NCBI GenBank assembly: GCA_026005015.1 | Contig: BPKG01000001.1 | Coordinates: 439,501 to 503,500 of the forward strand | DNA: 64,000 bases | From: Burkholderiales bacterium | GTDB taxonomy: Bacteria > Pseudomonadota > Gammaproteobacteria > Burkholderiales > UBA6910 | Reading direction: 5' to 3' | Shown here: in pieces, positions 54,949 through 64,000 of the stretch | Layout: each line of letters opens with the position of its first letter | Numbering within the stretch: position 1 is the first letter of the stretch | Notes under the pieces: generated by a model | The model's input: the letters and a program-made list of their open reading frames with translations, nothing else | Database searches by the model: none | What the model was told of the DNA's origin: nothing | Translations under genes and position numbers: made by a program

Positions 54949-57531
54949 ATGGCCGCCCGCGCCGATGCCACGGCCCCGGCGGCGCTCCTCGCCGACCTGA
55001 AACGGGAGCTGGCGGCGGAGCGGGAGCGGTTGCGGGAAGCCTACCGGCAGCGCCCCCACCCCGATCGGGCCTTGCGCCGGCACGCCCGGCTGGTGGACCG
55101 GGTATTGCGGGAGCTGTGGCGGCGGCTCGCCATGCCTCCCACCCTGGCCCTCGCGGCGGTGGGCGGCTACGGCAGGGGAGAGCTGTTCCCTTATTCCGAC
55201 GTGGATGTGCTGGTGCTGCTGCCCGCGCCGGCGGACGCGGCCCTCGCCCCGGCCCTGGAGCGGCTGGTGGGCGCCCTGTGGGACGTGGGCCTGGACACGG
55301 CCCACAGCGTGCGCACCGTGGACGAGTGCCTGGAGGAGGCGCGTCGGGACATCACCATCGAAACCACCCTCCTGGAGGCGCGCCTGCTGGCGGGCAACCG
55401 GGCCCTGTTCCGCCGGCTGAAATCGGCCCTCGCGGCCACCCTGGACCCGGCGGCGTTCCTGCGGGGCAAGCGCTTGGAGCAGGAGCAGCGCCACCAGCGC
55501 TACCACGACGCCTCCACCAACCTGGAACCCAACCTGAAGGAGAGCCCGGGAGGGCTGCGGGACCTGCAGACGATCCTGTGGATCGCCCAAGTCTGCGCCC
55601 TGGGCAAGGGCTGGCGGGACCTGGCGCAGAAGGGCCTCCTCTCCGGGGAAGAGGCGCGGCAGTTGCGGCGCCAGGAAGCGAAGCTCAAGGACCTGCGCAT
55701 CCGGCTCCATTACCTGGCCGGGCGCCGGGAGGATCGGCTGCTCTTCGACTTCCAGACGGCCCTGGCCCGGGAGCTGGGGCTCACCGATCGGGGAGTGCGG
55801 CGGGCGGGAGAGCTCTTGATGCAACGCTACTACCGGGCCGCCCGGGTGGTGGCCCAGCTCAACTTGATCCTGCTCCTCGACCTGGAGGCCCGGGTCGACC
55901 CGCCGCCGCCCGGAGAGCCCCGAGTGCTCAACGAGCGCTTCCAGGTGGTGAACGGGCTGCTCCAGGCGCGGGACCCGGATGTCTTCCTCAGGCATCCCAG
56001 CGCCATCCTGGAGAGCTTCCTCCTCTTGCAGCAGCATCGGGAAATCCAGGGCCGGGACGCCCAGACGCTGCGGGCCTTGTGGCGTGCGGTGGGACAGGTG
56101 GGGGCGCGGCTGCGCCGGGACCCGGACAGCCCGGGGCTCTTCATGGAGATCCTGCGCCAGCCGGCCGGCGTCACCCGGGAGCTGCGCCGCATGAATCGCT
56201 ACGGGGTGCTCGGGCTCTACATCCCGGCTTTCGGCCGCATCGTGGGCCAAATGCAGCACGATCTCTACCACGTCTACACCGTGGACGAGCACATCCTCAT
56301 GGTGGTGCGCAACCTGCGGCGCTTCGCGGTCACCGAATTTGCCCACGAATACCCCCTCTGCAGCCGCCTCATGGCCGAGTTCGAGGGGCCCGAGGTGCTG
56401 TACCTGGCCGCCTTGTTCCACGACATCGCCAAGGGGCTCGGCGGCGACCACTCCAGCCTGGGCGCCCTCGAGGCGCGGCGTTTCTGCCGCCGCCATCCTC
56501 TCCCCCCGGAAGACGCGGAGCTGGTGGAATGGCTGGTGCGCCACCACCTGGTAATGTCCCACACCGCCCAGAAGCAGGATCTCTCGGACCCGGAAGTCAT
56601 CGCCCGCTTCGCCCGGCTGGTCGGCACCGACCGGCGGCTCACGGCCCTTTACCTGCTCACCGTGGCCGACATCCGCGGTACCAGTCCCAAGGTGTGGAAC
56701 GCGTGGAAAGCGAAGCTGCTGGAGGATCTCTTCCACCTGACCCGGCGACACCTCTCCGGGCAGGCGCCGCCCCCCGCCAGCCTGCTGGAAGCGCGGCAGG
56801 GCGAAGCGCTGCGCCTGCTGCGCCTGGCGGCGGTGCCCGACGGGGCCCATGAGCGCCTATGGTCCAAGCTGGACGTGGCCTACTTCCTACGCCACGCCCC
56901 GGAGGAGATCGCCTGGCACACCCGGGTCCTCAACTACCGGGTGGACACGCCGACCCCGGTGGTCAAGGCCCGGCTCGCCCCCGGGGCCGAAGGTATCCAG
57001 GTGCTCGTCTATTGCCCGGACCAGCCCCGCCTCTTCGCCCGTCTCTGCGACTGTTTCGCCCGGATCAACTTTTCCATCGCCGAGGCGAAGATCTATACCA
57101 CCCGCCACGGCTACGCCCTGGACAGCTTCCTGGTGCTGGACCCAGAGAACAAGTCCCTGTCCTACCGGGATCTCACCAGCTACCTGGAATACGAGGTGAG
57201 CCGGGCCCTGGAAGGACCCGCCGCCCCTCCCCCGCCCCTCGGGCGCGTCAGCCGGCAGATGAAGCACTTCCCCATCGTCCCCCAGGTGCACATTCGGCCC
57301 GACGACTACGGGCGCCACCGCATCCTGTCCATCGTGGCGGGGGACCGCACGGGGCTGCTTTCCCGCGTGGCCCGGGTGCTGCACGACCACGGCGTCAACG
57401 TGGAGAGCGCCCGCATCGCCACCCTAGGGGAGCGGGCGGAGGACACCTTCCTGATTTCGGGAGGCCAGCTCGGCGACGACAAGGCGGTGGTGCGCCTGGA
57501 GACCGACCTGCTGGAAGCGTTGAAGACCTGA
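54949..57531 (+). CDS. glnD: [Protein-PII] uridylyltransferase/uridylyl-removing enzyme
   Basis: 860 residues. GlnD adds UMP to PII proteins when glutamine is low and removes it when glutamine is high. The nucleotidyltransferase motif GGYGRGELFPYSDVDVLVLL lies at about 64-83. A central HD domain has LYLAALFHDIAKGLGGDHS. Two C-terminal ACT domains that sense glutamine follow (VLVYCPDQPRLFARLCDCFA and SIVAGDRTGLLSRVARVLHD). It is co-transcribed with map. The gene ends one base before the convergent def stop. Confidence 0.96.
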   Translation: MAARADATAPAALLADLKRELAAERERLREAYRQRPHPDRALRRHARLVDRVLRELWRRLAMPPTLALAAVGGYGRGELFPYSDVDVLVLLPAPADAALAPALERLVGALWDVGLDTAHSVRTVDECLEEARRDITIETTLLEARLLAGNRALFRRLKSALAATLDPAAFLRGKRLEQEQRHQRYHDASTNLEPNLKESPGGLRDLQTILWIAQVCALGKGWRDLAQKGLLSGEEARQLRRQEAKLKDLRIRLHYLAGRREDRLLFDFQTALARELGLTDRGVRRAGELLMQRYYRAARVVAQLNLILLLDLEARVDPPPPGEPRVLNERFQVVNGLLQARDPDVFLRHPSAILESFLLLQQHREIQGRDAQTLRALWRAVGQVGARLRRDPDSPGLFMEILRQPAGVTRELRRMNRYGVLGLYIPAFGRIVGQMQHDLYHVYTVDEHILMVVRNLRRFAVTEFAHEYPLCSRLMAEFEGPEVLYLAALFHDIAKGLGGDHSSLGALEARRFCRRHPLPPEDAELVEWLVRHHLVMSHTAQKQDLSDPEVIARFARLVGTDRRLTALYLLTVADIRGTSPKVWNAWKAKLLEDLFHLTRRHLSGQAPPPASLLEARQGEALRLLRLAAVPDGAHERLWSKLDVAYFLRHAPEEIAWHTRVLNYRVDTPTPVVKARLAPGAEGIQVLVYCPDQPRLFARLCDCFARINFSIAEAKIYTTRHGYALDSFLVLDPENKSLSYRDLTSYLEYEVSRALEGPAAPPPPLGRVSRQMKHFPIVPQVHIRPDDYGRHRILSIVAGDRTGLLSRVARVLHDHGVNVESARIATLGERAEDTFLISGGQLGDDKAVVRLETDLLEALKT

Positions 57532-57532
57532 C

Positions 57533-58066
57533 CTACGCTTCAATGCCGGCCAGGTCCGGGAACAGCACGTCGGTGAAGCCGAACTGGGTGAAGTCGCGGA
57601 TGCGCATGGGATAGAGAATGCCCTGCAGGTGGTCGCACTCGTGCTGCACCACCCGGGCGTGGAAGCCGCTCACCGTCCGGTCGATGGGGTTGCCCCGGGC
57701 GTCGTGGCCCCGGTAGCGGACGCTGCGGTAGCGGGGCACGAGGCCCCGCATCCCCGGCACTGAGAGGCAACCTTCCCAGCCCTCCTCTAGGGTTTCGTCC
57801 ACCGGCGTGATCTCGGGATTCACCAGCACCGTGAAGGGCACCTCCTCCACGCCGGGGTAGCGGGGGTTCCTGGTCACTTCGAAGATCACCACCTGGAGCC
57901 CCACGCCGATCTGGGGCGCGGCGATGCCCGCCCCGTTCAACGCCCGCATGGTGTCGACGAGATCCTGCACCAGGGCGTGGAGCTCGGGGGTATCGAACCG
58001 TCCCACCGGACGCGCCGGGGCGAGCAGCCGGGGATCGCCCATGCGCAAGACTTCCCTAATCGCCAT
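57533..58066 (-). CDS. def: Peptide deformylase
   Basis: 177 residues. Def removes the N-formyl group from nascent proteins before Map acts. Motif 1 is [16 protein letters not shown], motif 2 [13 protein letters not shown] with the metal Cys, and motif 3 [15 protein letters not shown] with HEXXH. The start at 58066 gives [18 protein letters not shown]. It overlaps the MTI phosphorylase gene by 11 bases. Confidence 0.95.
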   Translation of the reverse strand: MAIREVLRMGDPRLLAPARPVGRFDTPELHALVQDLVDTMRALNGAGIAAPQIGVGLQVVIFEVTRNPRYPGVEEVPFTVLVNPEITPVDETLEEGWEGCLSVPGMRGLVPRYRSVRYRGHDARGNPIDRTVSGFHARVVQHECDHLQGILYPMRIRDFTQFGFTDVLFPDLAGIEA

Positions 58067-58802
58067 ACGCTTCCACCACGTGCTCCAGGATGTTGCGCAC
58101 CCGGGCCATGGCCCCTTTGAGCACCTTGGCCACGTCCTCCATCCGGATGCCCTCGGCGCTGTCCGCTCGGCCGGCGGCATAGTTGGCCACCACCGCGAGG
58201 GCCGCGTAGCTCAAGCTGAGCTCCCGGGCCAGGGCTGCCTCGGGCATCCCGGTCATTCCGACCATATCGGCCCCGTCCCGTTCCAGCCGGTCGATCTCCG
58301 CGGCGGTCTCCAGCCGCGGGCCCTGGGTGGCGGCGTACACCCCCCCCACCACGACCGGCTCCCCCGCCCGCCGCGCCGCCTCGATGCACAAGGCCCGGGT
58401 CCGCTCGCAATAGGGGTGGGTGAAGTCGATATGGGTGACCGGGGTCGCGTCGGACTCGTAAAAGGTAAAGGCCCGCCCGTGGGTGTAGTCGATGATCTGG
58501 TCGGGAATGGCGATCACGCCGGGAGTGAGATCCCGGCGGATGCCCCCCACCGACGCCACCGACACCACCGCCCGGACCTTTTCCGCCTGCAGGGCCCACA
58601 GGTTGGCCCGGTAGTTCACCGCGTGGGGCGGTATGGTATGGCCGTAGCCGTGGCGCGCGAGAAACACCACCGGGCGGTCCCGGATGGTGCCGAAGGTGAG
58701 GGGGCAGGAAGGCTCCCCGTAGGGGGTACGCACCACCTTGCGGCCGGTGATCTGCAGATTGGGCAGGGTGGTCAGCCCCGATCCGCCGATGATCGCCAAC
58801 AT
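58056..58802 (-). CDS. S-methyl-5'-thioinosine phosphorylase (MTAP/MTIP family)
   Basis: 248 residues. The enzyme splits methylthioinosine or methylthioadenosine to the free purine and methylthioribose 1-phosphate. The N-terminus LAIIGGSGL, then [20 protein letters not shown] (phosphate and substrate binding) and [20 protein letters not shown] with [13 protein letters not shown], are family signatures. The MTI-type is favoured because most betaproteobacteria and pseudomonads use it with adenosine deaminase, and hpt next door would salvage hypoxanthine. A direct MTAP cannot be ruled out. Confidence 0.85.
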   Translation of the reverse strand: MLAIIGGSGLTTLPNLQITGRKVVRTPYGEPSCPLTFGTIRDRPVVFLARHGYGHTIPPHAVNYRANLWALQAEKVRAVVSVASVGGIRRDLTPGVIAIPDQIIDYTHGRAFTFYESDATPVTHIDFTHPYCERTRALCIEAARRAGEPVVVGGVYAATQGPRLETAAEIDRLERDGADMVGMTGMPEAALARELSLSYAALAVVANYAAGRADSAEGIRMEDVAKVLKGAMARVRNILEHVVEAYGD

Positions 58803-58900
58803 GGGTAAACGAAACTTTCAGGCTCGCGGGAAGCTGCGAACAATTTGGCCAAGGAGCCGCATGGTATCGGGCCGGCCGGCGCCGGTAAAGGGAGTTTGCC

Positions 58901-59401
58901 TCAGTTTTCCGCCAGGGCGTAGATGGCGGGCAGGTTGCGCCAGGCGCCGTAGACGTCCATGCCGAAACCGAAAACGTATCGATTGGGCACCCGCAGTCCC
59001 ACGAAGTCGGCCCGGACGGGTTTCTCCCGGCCGATATCCTTGTCCGCCAGCACGGCGCTGTAGAAGTCCTGGGCGCCCGCCTCCAGAATCCGGGCCCGGA
59101 TGGCCGCCAGGGTCTCGCCCTCGTCCAGGATGTCGTCCAGCACCAGCACCACGCGCCCCCGGGTGCGCTCCGGCGGCTCGATGCGCCACTGCACGTCAGC
59201 CCCCGAGGTCCTGCCCCGGTAGCGGGAGACGTAGAGGGTATCGAAATCCAGGGGGAAATCGAGCAGGGGTAGGAGCTGACCGGTGAACACCACCGCCCCG
59301 CCCATCACGGGAAGCACAAGGGGATAGCGCTCGCCCAGCGCGCCGGTGATTTCCCGGGCGAGCCGCCGCACCGCCGCTCCCACCTGCTCGGCGGACCACA
59401 C
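58901..59401 (-). CDS. hpt: Hypoxanthine-guanine phosphoribosyltransferase
   Basis: 166 residues from the GTG at 59401. The enzyme salvages hypoxanthine and guanine with PRPP. The PRPP loop VVLVLDDILDEGETLAAI and DADKD-like region VLADKDIGREKP with DFVGLRVPNRYVFGFGMD are clear. The N-terminus looks short: the frame opens back to the dsrE stop, and a CTG at 59446 preceded by GAGGG would add 15 residues (LDPQRARQILNQAEL), which fits the usual length. It lies downstream of the DsrE-like gene and 98 bases before the MTI phosphorylase gene. Confidence 0.85.
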   Translation of the reverse strand: MWSAEQVGAAVRRLAREITGALGERYPLVLPVMGGAVVFTGQLLPLLDFPLDFDTLYVSRYRGRTSGADVQWRIEPPERTRGRVVLVLDDILDEGETLAAIRARILEAGAQDFYSAVLADKDIGREKPVRADFVGLRVPNRYVFGFGMDVYGAWRNLPAIYALAEN

Positions 59402-59455
59402 CAGCTCGGCCTGGTTCAGGATCTGGCGGGCGCGTTGCGGATCCAGCTTGAGCCC

Positions 59456-59824
59456 TCAATAGGTGAAAGTGACCACGTTCTCGTCCATGGCCTGCTCGAT
59501 CACGTAGGCCCCGCCCACGGTTTCCTCAATCTCGGGAATCAGGTCGTCCCCCCACAGCTCCAGGGTAGGCGTGCACACCTTGAAATGCACCCCGGCCTCG
59601 TGGGCGTCCTTGATGAAATCGTACACGCTCTTGGGCGAGCCGGGCTTGACGTAGAGCTTCTCCGCCACGCCCTTCTTCGCCAGCTCCCCCGCCCGGGCGG
59701 TGAGGATGACTTCCACTTCGTAGTCCATGGCGGCAGCCACGGTGGCCTGGAAGAACGGCGCCCCCAGCTCGGGGCCGTCGCTCGGGTCCGTGTTCACCAT
59801 CACGATCATCAGCTTGTTCGGCAT
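59456..59824 (-). CDS. DsrE/DsrF-like family protein
   Basis: 122 residues, a small alpha-beta protein. The N-terminus PNKLMIVMVNTDPSDGPELG and FQATVAAAMDYEVEVILTAR match DsrE-like peroxiredoxin-family proteins, with one conserved Cys in VCTPTLELWG. DsrE proteins often bind or transfer sulfur or selenium as persulfides, but this single-gene copy lacks the DsrFH partners. The start MPNKLM at 59824 fits the family; a longer reading to 59854 is not supported. The upstream region holds a TAATAT box over an inverted repeat. Confidence 0.75.
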   Translation of the reverse strand: MPNKLMIVMVNTDPSDGPELGAPFFQATVAAAMDYEVEVILTARAGELAKKGVAEKLYVKPGSPKSVYDFIKDAHEAGVHFKVCTPTLELWGDDLIPEIEETVGGAYVIEQAMDENVVTFTY

Positions 59825-59856
59825 CGGCGTCTCCAACAGGGTGTGTGGAACCAAAT

Positions 59857-59869
59857 AGCTATATTAGCT
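59857..59869. promoter_or_regulatory. Inverted repeat overlapping a -10-like box upstream of the DsrE gene
   Basis: AGCTA, three bases, then TAGCT form a perfect 5-base palindrome arm pair. On the minus strand the same stretch contains TAATAT, a good -10 element, 36 bases before the DsrE start. Such an arrangement could be an operator, but no regulator is known. The surrounding 60 bases are strikingly AT-rich. Confidence 0.4.
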
Positions 59870-59887
59870 TATCATGATTTTGTTATC

Positions 59888-60800
59888 TCATTTCCGTCCC
59901 CGGGCGGGCGCCGCACCCAGCGTTTCCAGAAAGCCCCCGAGCCCGGCCAGGTAACCGGCAAACGCCTGGCCCACTTCTCCGTGCCTGAGCCCGTAGGCCA
60001 CCATGGCCTGGAGATAGCCCAGCTTGCTGCCGCAATCGAAGCGGGTGCCGTCGAACTCGAAAGCCATCACGGGCTCCTCCCGGGCCAGGGCAGCGATACC
60101 GTCGGTCAACTGGATCTCTCCGCCCGCGCCGGGCTTGAGCCCCTCCAGATGGTGGAACACCCGGGGAGTCAGGATGTAGCGCCCCACCACCCCCAGGGTG
60201 GACGGGGCCGCGCCGGGCGGCGGCTTTTCCACGATGCCGCGGATGCGCCGGACTTTCCCCTCGCCTGCGGTCGATCTTCACGATGCCGTATTGGCCGGTG
60301 TCCGCCGGCGCCACCTGCTGCACCCCCAGCACCGAGCAGCGGGTTTCCTCGAAGACTTCCCTCATCTGCTGCAGGACCGGGGGGCGCGCGTCGATCAGGT
60401 CGTCGGCCAACAATACCGCGAACGGTTCTTCCCCCACTACGGGACGGGCGCACAGAATGGCATGCCCCAGCCCCAGCGCATCCACCTGCCGAATGTAGAT
60501 GCAGGTGATGCCGCTGGGGATCGCCCGCCGCACCTGCTCCAGTAACTGCTGCTTGCCCCGGGCTTCCAGCTCCGCCTCCAGCTCGTAGTTCTTGTCGAAA
60601 TGATCCTCGATGGCCCGCTTGTTGCGGCCGGTGACGAAGATCATCTGGGTGATCCCGGCGGCGGCGGCCTCCTCCACGGCGTACTGGATGAGGGGCTTGT
60701 CCACGATGGGCAGCATTTCCTTGGGGCTCGCCTTGGTGGCCGGCAGGAAGCGGGTGCCCAGTCCCGCCACGGGGAACACCGCCTTGGTGATCGGGAGCAT
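59888..60800 (-). pseudogene. galU: UTP-glucose-1-phosphate uridylyltransferase, frameshifted
   Basis: GalU makes UDP-glucose from glucose 1-phosphate and UTP for polysaccharide and LPS synthesis. The N-terminus [20 protein letters not shown] and [19 protein letters not shown] are typical. After GIVKIDR the frame breaks near 60266. Removing one base restores the continuation through [15 protein letters not shown] and [14 protein letters not shown] to the C-terminus. The length is 3n+1, and the corrected protein is about 303 residues. As galU is widely conserved, the break is probably a sequence error. It lies 18 bases downstream of ligA. Confidence 0.9.
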
Positions 60801-60818
60801 GGAATACCTCCTTAGTCT

Positions 60819-62888
<2,070 letters not shown>

Positions 62889-63959
62889 CTAGGAAAAGAG
62901 CCGCAGGGCCAGATCGCCGCCGGCAGGAATGCGCCGCGCCTCCATCAAGGCCTGGAGGCGGGCGATTTCCAGGCGGATCTTTTCCAGGCCGGCGTCGGTC
63001 AAGGCCACCCGGTTGTCGTCCACCATGACGCCCCCCAGGGTGGTGGCGAAGGTGCGGGCGAGCTGCACCATCTGCCGGAACGCATCCAGCCCGTCCGTGA
63101 CCCGGGGCAGGTCCAGCTCCAGGGTAAGCCCGTCGGTGGACATCTGGGACAAGGTTTCCGCCCGGAAAGGAACGGCCTGGACGTCGGCCACTTTGAACAG
63201 GGGCTCCCCTCGCTCGTCCACGAGGGCGTAGCGACCGTCGGCCGTGAGCTTCAAACCGTTGGACTCCGCCAGGGCCTTGATCTTGGCGCCGTGGAAGCGG
63301 CGCTCCCCGGGGCTCACCACGTTGATGCCGATCACCACATCCACTTCGGCGCAGAACTGGTCCAGCAGCGCCGCCCGCACTGCCGCTTCGTCGGCATTGG
63401 GCATGGCGACCTGGGCGCCCAGAGCCTGGGCCAGGGCCTGGACCGCGTCCCGGAAGCCCCGCAGCATGACGTCGCTCACCGCCCCGTCCCGGTTGCAGAG
63501 CTGCAAGGCCACCCGCGCCCGGTCGTAGCGCCCTCTCACGCCCAAGTGGACTTCTTTCCAGGCGTCTTCCTGGGGGTCATAGACCGCGATCGAGACTGGC
63601 TTGCCGAATTCCGCTTTGCGTTGCACCAGGGGCGCCAGAGCGGCGGGTTCGATCGGGGCGGAAAAGGCGAGCTCCGCCACGAAGTCGATGTCATCGTCGA
63701 GCTGGACCGTATCGGGCTGGACGGCGGAGGCCGGCGCCGGCTCCAGGCTCGGCTCGGTTCGCGTTTCCGCCACCGGCACCGGTTCTAACCGGGGCTCCAC
63801 CCGGGTCGGCTGGGCCTTGAGCAGCACGTCCTCGTGGCGATTGCCGAAGGCGCGCTCGGCCTGGCGGCGCAGCCGGCGCTGCTGGACTAGGTTGAACACG
63901 TACACGCCCGCCACCACCAGCGCGCCGACCACCAGCAGTCCCAGTTGCAGCTCGCTCAT
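62889..63959 (-). CDS. zipA: Cell division protein ZipA-like
   Basis: 356 residues. ZipA anchors FtsZ to the membrane during division. An N-terminal membrane segment (about 5-23) is followed by a basic stretch (QQRRLRRQAERAFGNRHED), an acidic and Pro-rich linker (about 50-110) and a C-terminal FtsZ-binding domain. That domain includes DGLTLELDLPRVTDGLDAFR and ALTDAGLEKIRLEIARLQ. The arrangement zipA-ligA is conserved. The linker is variable, so the call rests on topology and neighbours more than on sequence identity. Confidence 0.8.
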   Translation of the reverse strand: MSELQLGLLVVGALVVAGVYVFNLVQQRRLRRQAERAFGNRHEDVLLKAQPTRVEPRLEPVPVAETRTEPSLEPAPASAVQPDTVQLDDDIDFVAELAFSAPIEPAALAPLVQRKAEFGKPVSIAVYDPQEDAWKEVHLGVRGRYDRARVALQLCNRDGAVSDVMLRGFRDAVQALAQALGAQVAMPNADEAAVRAALLDQFCAEVDVVIGINVVSPGERRFHGAKIKALAESNGLKLTADGRYALVDERGEPLFKVADVQAVPFRAETLSQMSTDGLTLELDLPRVTDGLDAFRQMVQLARTFATTLGGVMVDDNRVALTDAGLEKIRLEIARLQALMEARRIPAGGDLALRLFS

Positions 63960-63971
63960 CGCGTTTCCATG

Positions 63972-64000
63972 TTAACGCCCGGCGGCTCCGGTCTCCAGGG
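63972..64000 (-). CDS. C-terminal end of an unidentified upstream gene, cut by window edge
   Basis: A minus-strand frame reading LETGAAGR ends in TAA at 63974-63972, 12 bases before the zipA start. Upstream of zipA one would expect smc, but eight residues are too few to identify it. Confidence 0.25.

Noticed and set aside
59888-60232. A separate 114-residue protein on the minus strand
   Set aside because: It is the C-terminal half of galU after a frameshift, not an independent gene.

Overview
The window is about 64 kb of GC-rich chromosome, densely packed with housekeeping genes. No insertion sequence, integrase, phage gene or CRISPR array was seen. Gene content and order fit a proteobacterium, most likely a betaproteobacterium. 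The supporting blocks are recO-pdxJ-acpS-nagZ, lepB-DUF4845-rnc-era, the rpoE-rseA-rseB-rseC-mucD operon, rpsB-tsf-pyrH-frr-uppS-cdsA-dxr-rseP-bamA-skp-lpxD-fabZ-lpxA-lpxB-rnhB, ppsR divergent from ppsA, ygfZ followed by a DUF4936 gene, and an S-methylthioinosine phosphorylase. The family or genus cannot be fixed from the sequence alone. Many genes are chained by ATGA stop/start overlaps.

Layout. 1-3.4 kb: a probable uvrC start, a family-5 uracil-DNA glycosylase, EF-P, a cation-efflux protein and nagZ. 3.4-9.9 kb: a minus-strand run from lepA through lepB, DUF4845, rnc, era, recO, pdxJ and acpS. 10-14.2 kb: the sigma-E envelope-stress operon, ending in mucD and a small glutaredoxin-like gene and closed by a terminator. 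14.4-27.4 kb: nadB, ygfX, uspA, a B12-dependent ribonucleotide reductase, ygfZ, DUF4936, an NRDE protein, an aldolase with a decayed C-terminal dehydrogenase domain, uvrB and an aromatic/aspartate aminotransferase. 27.4-32.4 kb: tRNA-Asn(GTT) with a clear promoter, then ftsB, eno, kdsA and pyrG. 32.5-39.5 kb: ppsA, ppsR, an rRNA/tRNA methyltransferase, a selenoneine-type gene pair (senA/senB) and a CopD-like membrane protein. 39.5-53.9 kb: lipid A, outer-membrane assembly, isoprenoid and translation genes. 54-57.5 kb: map and glnD. 57.5-64 kb: def, an MTI phosphorylase, hpt, a DsrE-like protein, galU, ligA and zipA.

How the genes work together. The sigma-E regulon and its effectors are well represented: RpoE, RseA, RseB, RseC, MucD and the site-2 protease RseP, with BamA, Skp and the Lpx enzymes that build the outer membrane. 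Kdo, lipid A and undecaprenol precursors are supplied by KdsA, LpxD/A/B, Dxr and UppS. MTI phosphorylase and Hpt form a plausible purine-salvage pair.

Most notable points. (1) senA and senB are divergent and sit inside a housekeeping block between rnhB and an RNA methyltransferase gene; senA abuts that methyltransferase gene. No selD/senC or egtD is nearby. (2) The 5' end of kdsA is split by a 134-bp tandem repeat, and each unit recreates a GGAGG ribosome-binding site and GTG start. (3) Six genes (ygfZ, NRDE, pyrG, ppsA, ppsR, galU) carry seven single-base frameshifts, mostly in conserved and probably essential regions. These look more like sequence errors than true decay.
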